Both the position numbers and the translations under genes were made by a program. Source: Flavobacteriales bacterium (GTDB lineage Bacteria > Bacteroidota > Bacteroidia > Flavobacteriales_D > Sanyastnellaceae). From it: a stretch of DNA of 64,000 nt. Shown here in pieces: positions 19,501 through 29,802 of this stretch (the first letter of the stretch is position 1; every line of letters starts with the position of its first letter). The stretch is taken from the NCBI GenBank assembly GCA_002862785.1, contig PKDZ01000072.1, forward strand, positions 1 to 64,000, given 5' to 3'. The notes below the pieces were generated by a model. It was not told the origin of the DNA and did no database searches. It saw nothing but the letters and a program-made list of their open reading frames with translations.

Positions 19501-20709
19501 ATGGACGCGGTCGGCAAGGTGGCGGTGATCGGAGGCGGGGCGGCCGGCTTTTTTGCGGCCCTCTCAGCCGCACATCACCATCCAGATTCCCGCGTCGTGC
19601 TCTTCGAAAAGACCGGCAAACTGCTGTCCAAAGTCAAGGTTTCCGGGGGTGGCCGATGCAACGTCACCCACGCCTGCTTTTCCCCCAGCGCCTTCGCCAA
19701 ACATTACCCCCGCGGAGGACGCCAATTGAAAAAGGCATTCGGCACCTTCAGTGCCCAAGACACCATCGACTGGTTCACCGAGCGCGGCGTCCCGCTCAAG
19801 ATCGAAGAGGACGGCCGGATGTTTCCTGTCGCCAACACCTCCCAAGCGGTCATCGATTGCCTCCTCGGCGAGGCCCGCTCGACCGGCATCGACATCCGAA
19901 TGAAGGCCCCCATCCAGTCCATCCAGCCGCTGGACGGCGGCGGATTGGACCTCCACGGCGAGGGGTTCGACCGGGTCATCGTCGCCACCGGGGGCAGCCC
20001 CAAGGCCACTGGATTCGACTGGCTGGTCGGCCTCGGCCACACCATCAGCGCACCGGTTCCGTCGCTGTTCACCTTCAACATGCCGGGCGAAACCATCACC
20101 GAGCGTATGGGGCTGGTCGTGCAAGAGGCCATCGTTCGCATCCAAGGCACCAAGCTGTCCCACCAGGGCCCCGTGCTCATCACCCACTGGGGCATGAGCG
20201 GCCCGGCCGTCCTCAAGCTGTCCGCGTGGGGCGCCCGCGAGCTGGCCGAGCGCGACTACGGATTCACCATCCAGGTCAACTGGATCGGCATGACCAACGA
20301 AGCAGACGTCAACGCCCAATTGGAGGAGGCCCTGCCCGGCATGCTGAAAAAGAAGATGGCCAACGCCTGCCCCTTCGACCTGCCGAAGAACTTCTGGGTT
20401 CACGCGCTGGCGAAGGCCGGCATCGACCCCGACTCGCCGTGGGCGGAGCTCGGCAAGAAGCCGCGCAACCGGCTCATCAACGGCCTGCTCAACGACACCT
20501 ACACGGTCGCCGGCAAGACCACCTTCAAAGAGGAGTTCGTGACCTGCGGGGGCGTCACCCTCGGCGAGGTCGACTTCAACACCATGGAGAGCCGGGTCGT
20601 ACCCGGCCTGCATTTCGCGGGCGAGGTCCTCGATGTGGACGGCATCACCGGCGGCTTCAATTTTCAGGCGGCCTGGACCACCGGCTTCATCGCCGGCCGC
20701 CTGTCTTAA
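19501..20709 (+). CDS. BaiN/HI0933-family FAD-dependent oxidoreductase
   Basis: 402-aa flavoprotein of the HI0933/BaiN family (NAD(P)/FAD-dependent oxidoreductase; physiological substrate unknown). The Rossmann FAD motif VIGGGAAGFFAA is at residues 8-19. The family signature KVSGGGRCNVTH is near 50-61, and the C-terminal FAD-binding stretch GGVTLGEVD...HFAGEVLDVDGITGGFNFQ is near 350-390. There is no signal peptide, so it is cytosolic. It is divergent from GH3 with 77 bp between starts and has no obvious link to the PUL. Its last 23 nt overlap the end of the converging gene at 20687. Confidence 0.93.
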   Translation: MDAVGKVAVIGGGAAGFFAALSAAHHHPDSRVVLFEKTGKLLSKVKVSGGGRCNVTHACFSPSAFAKHYPRGGRQLKKAFGTFSAQDTIDWFTERGVPLKIEEDGRMFPVANTSQAVIDCLLGEARSTGIDIRMKAPIQSIQPLDGGGLDLHGEGFDRVIVATGGSPKATGFDWLVGLGHTISAPVPSLFTFNMPGETITERMGLVVQEAIVRIQGTKLSHQGPVLITHWGMSGPAVLKLSAWGARELAERDYGFTIQVNWIGMTNEADVNAQLEEALPGMLKKKMANACPFDLPKNFWVHALAKAGIDPDSPWAELGKKPRNRLINGLLNDTYTVAGKTTFKEEFVTCGGVTLGEVDFNTMESRVVPGLHFAGEVLDVDGITGGFNFQAAWTTGFIAGRLS

Positions 20710-21274
20710 AACCGAGGCGGAGGCCACCGGAAACGCGCAGTCCCGACGCTTGGGGAAAGAGCGGCAGGTCCTCATAGAAGATGCCCATATCGTCCTCCGA
20801 GGTCCACGTTCCGCCCAAGTATCCGTCGAGCAAGACCCGGCCGAGGGTCAACTGATGCCCCACATGCAGGGACGCTCCCTGGACCATCCACTCTGGGGCC
20901 CCCACACCCCACGATTCTCCATCCATCCGATGGTACCGGGCATACCCGAAGAATCCGGACAGGGCGGCGTACGTCCCACGACCAGACTCCGCACCGGGAT
21001 ACCACCGCACTTGCGGTTCGAGGATCACGCCCCGTTTCTGAGCATCGCCTCCGGGATACCACGGGTGATCTGACCCCACGAACACGTCTCGCGCGATGTA
21101 GTCGACGTCCAGTCCAACAGAAAGGTGGGGACGAACCGGAACCTCAGCGCCGAGGGAGTAGCGACCGACCACGAGGTCGGTGAGATTGGCCCGGAAGATG
21201 GGGCCGTCCTGTGCTGCAGATTGAACCGTACATCCGCAGAGGAGAGCGAGGAGAATCGAATGGATCTTGAACAT
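20687..21274 (-). CDS. Predicted outer-membrane beta-barrel protein
   Basis: 195-aa protein with an N-terminal signal (1-21, LLALLCGCTVQSAAQ). The mature part has amphipathic beta-strands separated by Gly/Asp turns (LSVGLDVDYIARDVF, VILEPQVRWYPG, GTYAALSGFFGYARY, LHVGHQLTLG, LRVSGGLRLGF). It resembles DUF3575-type small outer-membrane proteins, but the family is not certain. Its 3' end overlaps the converging flavoprotein gene by 23 nt, so the last eight codons lie on the opposite strand of another gene. Function unknown. Confidence 0.65.
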   Translation of the reverse strand: MFKIHSILLALLCGCTVQSAAQDGPIFRANLTDLVVGRYSLGAEVPVRPHLSVGLDVDYIARDVFVGSDHPWYPGGDAQKRGVILEPQVRWYPGAESGRGTYAALSGFFGYARYHRMDGESWGVGAPEWMVQGASLHVGHQLTLGRVLLDGYLGGTWTSEDDMGIFYEDLPLFPQASGLRVSGGLRLGFKTGGRR

Positions 21275-21376
21275 GAAAATGGATTTCTACCCTCCTTGAC
21301 CACAATCTCCGGGCCAAGTTCGTGACTCGTGACCGAACTGGACGGGGTGCGCCGGACGCCGCCTTAATTTGACCCC

Positions 21377-24300
21377 ATGCCGCATGCCACGCACCGCGCT
21401 CAAACCCTGCGCCTTTCCCTGTTGCCTTTCGCCCTAATGTCCCTGCTCTTGATGCCGGAAACGGGCCATTCTCAATCCGCTGATCTGAATGTCAGCGCGC
21501 TCGAGGAGGCGCTGCAGTTCCGCTGCATCGGTCCCTTCCGAGGTGGCCGAAGTGCGGCTGTGACTGGCGTGCCGGGTGACCCCATGACGTTCTATATGGG
21601 CGCCACCGGCGGCGGCGTCTGGAAGACGACCAATGGTGGCTCGACGTGGAAGAACATTTCCGATGGATTCTTTGGCGGCTCCATCGGGGCCGTGGCGGTG
21701 AGCCCCTCCCACCCCAACGTGCTCTACGTTGGGGGCGGCGAAGTGACCGTCCGAGGCAACGTGTCCCCCGGCACCGGCTTATACAAGAGCATCGACGGCG
21801 GCCGGAGCTGGACCGCCATCGGCCTCGAGGCGTCGCGCCACATCCCGCGCATCCGCATCCACCCCGACAACCCGGACATCGTCTACGCCGCTGTGCTCGG
21901 CGACCTCTTCGCCGACAGCGACGAGCGGGGCGTCTACAAATCCACCGACGGAGGCAAGAGCTGGGCACGCGTGCTGTTTGCCAACGAGCGGGCCGGCGCC
22001 GTGGACCTCGTCTTCGACCCCGTCAACCCCGAAGTGCTCTACGCCAGCACCTGGAACGTGCGGCGCACGCCGTACGACTTCTCGTCCGGAGGGCCAGGAT
22101 CGGTCCTCTGGAAATCCGAGGATGGGGGCGCAAACTGGACCTCCCTGATGGAGATGGAGGGCATGCCGGAGGGGCCGTTCGGCATCATCGGCGTGACCGT
22201 GTCGCCCGTGGATCCGGACCGCGTCTGGGCCATCCTCGAGAACGACAAGGGCGGCGTCTACCGCTCGGACGATGCCGGAAAGACGTGGGAGCGGACCAAC
22301 GCCGACCGCAGCCTCCGCCAGCGCGCGTGGTACTACACCCGCATCTACGCCGACACCGAAGACGTCAACCGGGTGTATGTCATGAACGTCGCCTACCACG
22401 TCTCCACCGATGGCGGACTCACCTTCGAGGCGAAGTACGCGCCGCACGGCGACCACCACGACCTGTGGATTGCGCCAGAGGACGCCAGCCGGCTCATCAT
22501 CGGCGACGACGGCGGCGCCCAAGTCAGCTACGATGCCGGCGAATCCTGGTCGACCTACATGAACCAGCCGACGTCGCAGTTCTACCGGGTCACCACGGAC
22601 GACCATTTTCCCTACCGCGTCTACGGCGCCCAACAGGACAATTCGGCCATCCGCATCGACGTCCGTTCCTCCGGCCGCTACATCGGCGAGGGCAACTGGG
22701 AGTCCACCGCTGGCGGCGAGAGCGCCCACCTGGCGCCTGACCCGGTCGACAACGACATCGTTTTCGGCGGCAGCTACGGCGGATTCCTCACCCGATTCGA
22801 TCACGACCGCGATCTGAACCGCGCCATCAACGTGTGGCCCGACAACCCCATGGGCTCGGGCGCCGAAGGCATGAAGTACCGCTTCCAGTGGAACTTCCCG
22901 GTCTTCTTCTCCCCCCACGACCCCAAAAAGCTCTACACCTGTTCGCAGCACCTCCACGTCTCGACCGACGGTGGCGGAAGCTGGGACATCATCAGCCCGG
23001 ACCTCACCCGCAACGAGGCGGAAAAGTTGGTCTCCTCCGGCGGCCCGATCACCCAGGATAACACGGGCGTCGAGTACTACGCCACCATTTTCGCCGCCGC
23101 CGAATCGCACTTGGAGGCCGGCCTCCTCTGGTGCGGCTCCGACGACGGCCTCGTCCACGTGTCCCGCAACGGAGGCGGCGATTGGACCGACGTGACGCCG
23201 AAAGGCATGCCGACTGACGCCATGGTCAACTGCATCGACATTGACCCTCACCGACCCGGCGGACTCTACCTGGCCGCCACCCGCTATAAGTCGGGCGACT
23301 ACCAGCCCTACCTCTACCACACCACAGACTACGGCGCCTCATGGACGGCCATCACCAAGGGCATCGACGAGGGCCACTTCACCCGCGTCATCCGGGCGGA
23401 CCGCACCATGCCTGGCCTGCTTTACGCCGGCACCGAATTCGGCCTCTACGTCAGCACCGACGACGGTGCGAATTGGCAATCGCTGCAACACAACCTGCCG
23501 CTGGTGCCCATCACCGACCTCGCCCTCAAGGACAACGACCTCATCGTCGCCACGCAAGGCCGGAGCTTCTGGGTCCTCGACGACCTCGACGTCCTCTGGC
23601 AATCGATGGAGGACGCACCCGGTGACGGCCTGCGCCTCTTCCAGCCCCACCCCACCGTCGGATTCGGCGGCGGCCGTGGGCAAACCTCCCTCACGCAGGG
23701 CACCAACCATCCAGCGGGCGTGCGCCTGCACTTTGAGGTGCCGGAGGGCGCCGAGCGGGGCGAGCTCACCTTCATGGACGCCAAGGGAGAGGCCATCCGC
23801 ACCTTCGCCACCGACGCCAGAGATAAGGCCGACAAGCTCGAACTCGAAAACGGTCTGCAGCACTTCGATTGGAACCTGCGCCACGAAAAGGCCGACGACT
23901 TCGACGGCCTGCTCATGTGGTGGGGCACCCTGAATGGACCCGTCAGCCCGCCGGGCACGTACTCTGCCCAACTCATCGTGGGCGGTGACACGGCCACCAC
24001 CGCCTTTGAGATTCTGCCCGACCCAAGGACGGACGCCTCCGTGGAAGACCTGCAGGCGCGGTTCGACTTCCTGCAATCGGTACGCGACAAGGTGGACGAG
24101 ACCCACGACGTCATCCGCCACATGCGGGACACCCGCAGCCAGATCGGCGCCCTGTCCGTCCGCCTCAACGAGGAGGCCCACGCCGAGGTCATCGCCACAG
24201 GGAAGCGGCTCGACTCCACAATGGTGGCCATCGAAGAGGTGCTCTACCAGACCAAGCTGAAGAGCAACCAGGACATGTTGAACTACCCCATCCGGCTCAA

Positions 24301-24505
24301 CAACAAGCTGGCCCACGTCGGCTCACTCGCCAGCATGGGGCTCTACCGCCCCACCGAACAGATGGTCGGCGTACGGGACGACATCACCGCGCAAATCGAT
24401 GCCCAGCTCGCCCTGTGGTACGCGCTGCGCGACACCGAGGTCCCCGCCCTGAACGCCCTCATCCGCGCCAGCGAAATCGACCTCATCGGCGTCCCCGAGG
24501 ACTGA
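21377..24505 (+). CDS. BNR/sortilin (VPS10)-like beta-propeller exoprotein
   Basis: 1042-aa secreted protein of the large Bacteroidota family usually annotated as a glycosyl-hydrolase-like or sortilin-type protein. The signal peptide covers about 1-32. Repeated BNR/Asp-box signatures are easy to see: GGVWKTTNGGSTWKN, GLYKSIDGGRSW, GVYKSTDGGKSW, VLWKSEDGGANW, GVYRSDDAGKTW, LHVSTDGGGSW, LYVSTDDGANW. They form one or two beta-propellers over about 40-760. A helical region with a beta-rich linker covers about 780-1042. Catalytic activity is not demonstrated for the family. It has no T9SS tail. TTAATTTG (about 21364) lies a few bases before the ATG and may be its -7 box. Confidence 0.85.
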   Translation: MPHATHRAQTLRLSLLPFALMSLLLMPETGHSQSADLNVSALEEALQFRCIGPFRGGRSAAVTGVPGDPMTFYMGATGGGVWKTTNGGSTWKNISDGFFGGSIGAVAVSPSHPNVLYVGGGEVTVRGNVSPGTGLYKSIDGGRSWTAIGLEASRHIPRIRIHPDNPDIVYAAVLGDLFADSDERGVYKSTDGGKSWARVLFANERAGAVDLVFDPVNPEVLYASTWNVRRTPYDFSSGGPGSVLWKSEDGGANWTSLMEMEGMPEGPFGIIGVTVSPVDPDRVWAILENDKGGVYRSDDAGKTWERTNADRSLRQRAWYYTRIYADTEDVNRVYVMNVAYHVSTDGGLTFEAKYAPHGDHHDLWIAPEDASRLIIGDDGGAQVSYDAGESWSTYMNQPTSQFYRVTTDDHFPYRVYGAQQDNSAIRIDVRSSGRYIGEGNWESTAGGESAHLAPDPVDNDIVFGGSYGGFLTRFDHDRDLNRAINVWPDNPMGSGAEGMKYRFQWNFPVFFSPHDPKKLYTCSQHLHVSTDGGGSWDIISPDLTRNEAEKLVSSGGPITQDNTGVEYYATIFAAAESHLEAGLLWCGSDDGLVHVSRNGGGDWTDVTPKGMPTDAMVNCIDIDPHRPGGLYLAATRYKSGDYQPYLYHTTDYGASWTAITKGIDEGHFTRVIRADRTMPGLLYAGTEFGLYVSTDDGANWQSLQHNLPLVPITDLALKDNDLIVATQGRSFWVLDDLDVLWQSMEDAPGDGLRLFQPHPTVGFGGGRGQTSLTQGTNHPAGVRLHFEVPEGAERGELTFMDAKGEAIRTFATDARDKADKLELENGLQHFDWNLRHEKADDFDGLLMWWGTLNGPVSPPGTYSAQLIVGGDTATTAFEILPDPRTDASVEDLQARFDFLQSVRDKVDETHDVIRHMRDTRSQIGALSVRLNEEAHAEVIATGKRLDSTMVAIEEVLYQTKLKSNQDMLNYPIRLNNKLAHVGSLASMGLYRPTEQMVGVRDDITAQIDAQLALWYALRDTEVPALNALIRASEIDLIGVPED

Positions 24506-24549
24506 CTGTCCAACGCGAAACGCAACGTTGGGCATTATGCCCGAGTTTT

Positions 24550-27513
24550 ATGGCCATGCGCCGCCTTGACCTTGCCCGGCTCGGATCCAGACCGGATCCG
24601 GTGGATACATGGTCAACGTGGGCCCTCACACTCGGCTTGATGCTCCTCGCGTCGATAGGACAGGCTCAGGTCGTGGAGCCGTTCGACATCCGGTATCAGA
24701 CCCAGCAGAACGGCGGCATCGTCTTTCTCGCCAACAGCACGATGTACTGCGGTGGCGGCAACAACTGCACCCAGACGCAGCAGGCCATGCCGTCGAGCAA
24801 TTGGTCCCAGGACAATAACAACGACCACAACATGGTCTACTACGACGGGGACAACGACCCCGACACGTGGTGCTCCTCCTCCGACAGCCTCGCCCTCGGG
24901 CTTTGCGCCGACATCAGCTTCGCCGGGCTCTATTGGGCCGGACGGCTCGGCAATGGGTTCGTACCCAATGAATCCCTCCGGGACCAGGTCAAAATCCGGT
25001 CTGCGGATCAGCCGTACATCGACATCGAATCCGATGAGGAAATCGAATTCGATGCGTCCAACGTCGACAACTACTGCTGCTTCGCAGACATCACCGACTG
25101 GATGCAGCAGCAACAGGTCAACGCACGCGTGACTGTGGCCAACGTCATCGCCGACGAAGACGACTCCTCCTGGGGCGGGTGGGTCCTCATCCTCGTCTAC
25201 GCAGATGCGTTGGAGCCCATGCGCAACCTCACCGTCTTTGACGGACTCGCGATGATCACCTCGGGATGGGGCGGTGGCGGCGACAACAGCACCGTCGACG
25301 TCGACATCTCCGGGTTCCTCACCCCTCCGCTCGGCCCGGTAGACTTTCAACTCGGCGTGGTGGCCTACGACGGGGACCGGGGCTCGGATGGAGACCAACT
25401 CGGGTTCAATGGAACCGGCGGGTTCGAGTACATCTCCGACGCCACCCACCCCATCAACAACGCCTTCAACAGCACCCACAGCACCGGGGGCACCATGAAT
25501 CCCTTCCGGATTCCGGGGCCCAACAACACCCTCGGACACGACGCCAACGTCTTCATTCCCGACAACAGTGGCTACGACTTCCTCCCCAACAACACCACCG
25601 ACGCCACCATCCGGGTGACGACCGGAGGAGAGTCCATCACACTGCACGCCATCACCTCCTCCATCGATGTGTACGAACCCGACCTCCGGGCCACGGTCTA
25701 CATCGAGGACCTGAACGGCGGCGTAGCCGAACCGGGGGACATCCTCCAGTACACGGTGGTGGGCAAGAATCTTGGGTCAGACGCCGCCGTCGACATAGAA
25801 CTCTCGAAGACCCTCGACCTGCGGACGACCTATATCCCCGGCACGCTGTTCTGGCTGTCCGGCCCCCTTTCCGGGACCATGACCGATGCAGAGGGAGACG
25901 ACGAGGGGGAATTCCTTGTCGACGAGGAGACCGTCCGCGTCCGGGCCGGCGTCGGGGCCAATGCAGGGCAAGGCGGACTGCTCGGCAACGACCCACTGGG
26001 AATGGACAGCGTGGCCTTCCGCTTCCAAGTCCAGCTGACCGACGACTGCCTCCTGCTCCAATGCGACGGCACCCTGACCGGGGTGGCCCAGATTACCGGT
26101 TCCGGCGAGATCTCCGGCAACCCGCAGGACAACGACGGTCAAAGCGCCCTCGTCGACGCCAACGGTTGCCCCGTGGAGGCCGTCACCACCCTCGATGTGC
26201 AGACCGGTGTCTGCCCACCCGTCCTCATCGAACCCGTCGGGACCACGTGTCTCGGCAGCGACATCGCCCTGGAGGTGCCCGAGTTCATCAACAACCCCAT
26301 CGCCGAGTCCCTTGCCAACTACACGTGGACCGGCCCCGAGGGATTTTCCGCCAACACGGCTTCAGCCCTGATCGAGAATGCCCAGTTCGAGAATGCGGGC
26401 AGCTACCTGCTCGAGGTAACCTTCACCGGACTCGAGTGCCTGCTTTCCACCGCCGACTTCGACCTGCTTGTCCACCAGCCCGCGCCGCAGTTCACCCCAC
26501 CCCCGTCCCAATGCGACGGCGACAACGCCTTTACCTTTGCCAGCTCGGGCGCCCAGTTCATCGGCCCGGAGTACACCTGGTCCTTCGATGGCGGGGTGCC
26601 GGCCGCCGCGACTGGAACCCAGGTGGACAGCATCCACTTCGCGGAGTCCGGGTGGCACTCGGTGACGCTCACCCTCGACGAAATCGGCTGCACGCACAGC
26701 ATCACCGACTCCATTTTTGTGGAGCAGACCCCCACCCTCATGCCCTTCGCTGTGAACGTCTGGCCCGAAGAGGGTTGCCTCCCACTGACCGTGAACTTCG
26801 CGGATGCGGAGACCTTGTGGCCCCTCGATTACCATTGGCATTTCAGCGACGGCACATCCAGCCTGCAGGACACGCCGGCCCACCTCTTCACCGAGAGCGG
26901 CACGTTCAGTGCGTCGGTCGATGTCGTGTCCATTGGCAATTGTCCTGCCACCCTCTCTTTTGACCTGCCCCAGACCATCACCGTCTATCCGCCGCCCCAG
27001 GTCGGCTTCGAGGTCGAGCCCACCGTGGTGGACCTGTTGACGCCCATCGTCGACATCACCTCTACGGCACAGGAGAATGCGAACGTCACCTACTGGATGT
27101 CCGACGGGGGCAGCCTCGGCAGTGCCGACGGGAGCTACATCTTCAGCAACGGGGGCGCCTTCGACATCGTGCAGACCGTCATCAGCCCCTTTGGTTGTGC
27201 GGCGACCGCCACCGCCGAGGTCGTGGTCAACGGCACCATCTTCTTCGCACCCAGCGCCTTCACGCCGGACGGGGACGGCATTAACGACTTCTGGCTCCCT
27301 TCCGCCCTGGGCGTGACCGAGTATCACATGGACGTCTACAACCGATGGGGAGCCGTGCTCTGGACCTCCAATGACCCCGAACGCCCCTGGATGGGCGAGG
27401 TCGATGGCGGAACGCACTTCGTGCCGGACGGCCTCTACCTCTGGCGCGTCCGCTACCGCGACCAAATCGGGTTCCGGCACGCCGAGACCGGCACCGTCCA
27501 AATCATCCGCTGA
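24550..27513 (+). CDS. Large T9SS type B (gliding-motility C-terminal) exoprotein
   Basis: 987-aa cell-surface or secreted protein. The signal peptide is long, with hydrophobic core TLGLMLLASIGQAQ near 27-40. Residues about 40-390 are a beta-rich region with many Asn/Asp (NGGIVFLANSTMYC start) of a kind seen in DUF11-containing surface proteins. A DUF11-like repeat is near 400-530, followed by Ig/PKD-like domains (YTWSFDGG about 675, YHWHFSDGTSS about 760). The end is a type B sorting domain (SAFTPDGDGINDFWLP at about 905, VYNRWGAVLW at about 930, ending GTVQIIR). No enzymatic motif is seen; adhesion or gliding is plausible. The start at 24550 is chosen because the frame upstream overlaps the previous gene. 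Confidence 0.85.
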   Translation: MAMRRLDLARLGSRPDPVDTWSTWALTLGLMLLASIGQAQVVEPFDIRYQTQQNGGIVFLANSTMYCGGGNNCTQTQQAMPSSNWSQDNNNDHNMVYYDGDNDPDTWCSSSDSLALGLCADISFAGLYWAGRLGNGFVPNESLRDQVKIRSADQPYIDIESDEEIEFDASNVDNYCCFADITDWMQQQQVNARVTVANVIADEDDSSWGGWVLILVYADALEPMRNLTVFDGLAMITSGWGGGGDNSTVDVDISGFLTPPLGPVDFQLGVVAYDGDRGSDGDQLGFNGTGGFEYISDATHPINNAFNSTHSTGGTMNPFRIPGPNNTLGHDANVFIPDNSGYDFLPNNTTDATIRVTTGGESITLHAITSSIDVYEPDLRATVYIEDLNGGVAEPGDILQYTVVGKNLGSDAAVDIELSKTLDLRTTYIPGTLFWLSGPLSGTMTDAEGDDEGEFLVDEETVRVRAGVGANAGQGGLLGNDPLGMDSVAFRFQVQLTDDCLLLQCDGTLTGVAQITGSGEISGNPQDNDGQSALVDANGCPVEAVTTLDVQTGVCPPVLIEPVGTTCLGSDIALEVPEFINNPIAESLANYTWTGPEGFSANTASALIENAQFENAGSYLLEVTFTGLECLLSTADFDLLVHQPAPQFTPPPSQCDGDNAFTFASSGAQFIGPEYTWSFDGGVPAAATGTQVDSIHFAESGWHSVTLTLDEIGCTHSITDSIFVEQTPTLMPFAVNVWPEEGCLPLTVNFADAETLWPLDYHWHFSDGTSSLQDTPAHLFTESGTFSASVDVVSIGNCPATLSFDLPQTITVYPPPQVGFEVEPTVVDLLTPIVDITSTAQENANVTYWMSDGGSLGSADGSYIFSNGGAFDIVQTVISPFGCAATATAEVVVNGTIFFAPSAFTPDGDGINDFWLPSALGVTEYHMDVYNRWGAVLWTSNDPERPWMGEVDGGTHFVPDGLYLWRVRYRDQIGFRHAETGTVQIIR

Positions 27514-27627
27514 CCTCTCCTTCCGGAATCAGCGGTCCCGAAGCTCTTCCCCTGGACTCCATCGTCCGCGCCCACCTCTGACCCAGCCGGGTGAACATTG
27601 GGGAAGGCGAAGCGGTACTTTCGCTAC

Positions 27628-29802
27628 ATGATTCCACGCCTCCTTCTCCCCCTGCTTGTGCTGACCTCCACCATCGCGCACGGCCAGATCCCCTGTGAGA
27701 ACGGGATGGCGGGCGAGTTCCCCTGCGAGAACATCGATCTGATGGCCTTCCTGGCGCTGGACGAGTTGGGCGGCGGAGAAGCCAACGACATCTGGGGCTG
27801 GGTGGATCCGGTCGACAGCACGGAGTACGTGATCATGGGCCGGACGAACGGGACTGCCTTCATCAACATCTCCGACCCTCTGAATCCGTTCATGTTGGCC
27901 GACGTGCCCACCGAAACGACGAGCTCCCTGTGGCGTGACGTCAAGGTCTACGGGGATCACGCCTTCATCGTCTCCGAGGCCGGCGGCCACGGCATGCAGG
28001 TCGTGGACCTGAACCAGCTCGGCGGCATCGCCAACCCGCCGGTGACCCTCCAACCCAACGCGGTCTACACCGGGTTCGGCAACGCACACAACATCGTCAT
28101 CAACCCCGAAATCGGACGGGCTTACGGCGTGGGCACCGACACCTTCGCCGGTGGACTGCACATCGTCGACATCAGCGATCCGACCAACCCGACGGCCCTC
28201 GGCTCCTTTGCCGCGGACGGATACACCCACGATGCCCAGGTCGTATCCTACATCGGCCCGGACACGGAGTTCTCCGGCAAGGAGATCGCCTTCTGCTTCA
28301 ACGAGAACACCCTGACCATCCTGGACGTGACGAATGCGTCCGACCCCGCCCTCATCAGTGCCACCGGGTACTCGAGCTCGGCCTACACCCACCAGGGATG
28401 GCTGACCGAGGACCACAAGTATGTGCTTCTCGGCGATGAACTTGACGAGGGAGCCATCAACACCCGGACCTACATCTTCGACGTCCAAGACCTCGACAAC
28501 GTCACCCTGATCGGCACGCACATCGGCGCCACTTCGGCCACCGACCACAACATGTACACCCACGAGGGCTTTGTCTACCAGTCCAACTACACCGCGGGCT
28601 TGCGCATCCTCGACACGGACGGCGTGGAAAATGGCCAACTTGAGGAAGTCGCCCACTTCGACCTGTATCCGCAAAACGATGCGCCGTCCTTCAGCGGAAC
28701 GTGGTCCAATTACCCCTACTTCCCCTCCGGCGTCATCGCGGTGACCCACATGGGACTGGGCCTCTTCCTCGTCCAACCATCCGGCGATCTCAGCATCCTC
28801 GGGTGCACCGACCCGGAGGCCTGCAACTTCGATCCGGAGGCCCTAGAGGACAATGGATCCTGCGTCGGCTACAACGAATGTGGAGGCTGTGAGGGCGAGG
28901 CCCTCTTCTGCCTCGGATGCACGGACGCCGAAGCCTGCAACTTCTCCGAAGCGGCCACCATCGACGACGGCTCCTGCTTCGCCATCGAGCCCCCAGTCGC
29001 CCAGACCGCCATCCAGAGCGACGAGCCAACCACGTTCACCGTCGAGGACGGCACGCATTGGTTCGAGACGGAGACCTCCGAAACGCCGCTGTCCATCGGC
29101 GCAGCCTTCACCCTGCCCGTCGCCACCGAAGGCCAATCCGTGTGGGTGGCCAACTCCAACGGGGAGTACGGCGTGATCGGCGGCAAGGCTGAGCCCGACT
29201 TCGACAACGGGCAGTACCACCCCAACAACAACTACTGGATGCTCTTCGACGTGCACCAAGACGCCGTCCTCGAGACCGTCGACGTGTACTCCGCGGGCGG
29301 AGGCATGCAGACCATCGAGATCCTCAATGGGTCCGGTGCCCTCGTCCACTCCGTCTCCCAGGTGCTCGAGCCCGGTCTGAACGTGTTCACGGTCGACGCC
29401 GAGCTACAGGCCGGCGCCAACTACGGCATCCGGTCCGGCACCGACGAGCCCTTGCTCTGGCGGGAGGACAGCGGTGCAGAAGTCAACTACCCCTACGAAG
29501 TCGGAAACCTCGCCAGCATCACCAGCACGACCATCAACGGGGACAACCAGTACACGTATTACTATTTCTACTACAACTGGAAGATGTCCTCCATCGCGCC
29601 GTGCCTCTCCCCGCGCGTGGAGTTCACCGTTGAGGTCGAGGAGGTCAATGGCCTGGGCGAACTGTCCCCCACCGCAGACCGCGAGCTCATCAAGACCATC
29701 GATGTGACCGGCCGCGAAGTCCGGAACCCCGCCCACCAGATGGTGTTCCGCCTCTACTCCGACGGCACCACCGAGAAGGCCATCGTCGGCGACCGGGACT
29801 GA
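27628..29802 (+). CDS. Choice-of-anchor B family protein with LVIVD-like repeats and T9SS-type tail
   Basis: 724-aa secreted protein of the choice-of-anchor B family. Signal peptide about 1-20 (TIAHGQ). A beta-propeller of LVIVD-type repeats covers about 40-390 (AFINISDPLNPFMLADV, LHIVDISDPTNPTALG, LTILDVTNASDPALIS). It is followed by two Cys-rich units, CTDPEACNFDPEALEDNGSC and CTDAEACNFSEAATIDDGSC, about 390-450. A beta-sandwich comes next (about 480-660), and the tail RELIKTIDVTGREV...FRLYSDGTTEK matches the Flavobacteriales T9SS sorting variant. No catalytic motif is visible. ATG 27628 is chosen over an upstream TTG because it starts the signal peptide. Confidence 0.87.
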   Translation: MIPRLLLPLLVLTSTIAHGQIPCENGMAGEFPCENIDLMAFLALDELGGGEANDIWGWVDPVDSTEYVIMGRTNGTAFINISDPLNPFMLADVPTETTSSLWRDVKVYGDHAFIVSEAGGHGMQVVDLNQLGGIANPPVTLQPNAVYTGFGNAHNIVINPEIGRAYGVGTDTFAGGLHIVDISDPTNPTALGSFAADGYTHDAQVVSYIGPDTEFSGKEIAFCFNENTLTILDVTNASDPALISATGYSSSAYTHQGWLTEDHKYVLLGDELDEGAINTRTYIFDVQDLDNVTLIGTHIGATSATDHNMYTHEGFVYQSNYTAGLRILDTDGVENGQLEEVAHFDLYPQNDAPSFSGTWSNYPYFPSGVIAVTHMGLGLFLVQPSGDLSILGCTDPEACNFDPEALEDNGSCVGYNECGGCEGEALFCLGCTDAEACNFSEAATIDDGSCFAIEPPVAQTAIQSDEPTTFTVEDGTHWFETETSETPLSIGAAFTLPVATEGQSVWVANSNGEYGVIGGKAEPDFDNGQYHPNNNYWMLFDVHQDAVLETVDVYSAGGGMQTIEILNGSGALVHSVSQVLEPGLNVFTVDAELQAGANYGIRSGTDEPLLWREDSGAEVNYPYEVGNLASITSTTINGDNQYTYYYFYYNWKMSSIAPCLSPRVEFTVEVEEVNGLGELSPTADRELIKTIDVTGREVRNPAHQMVFRLYSDGTTEKAIVGDRD

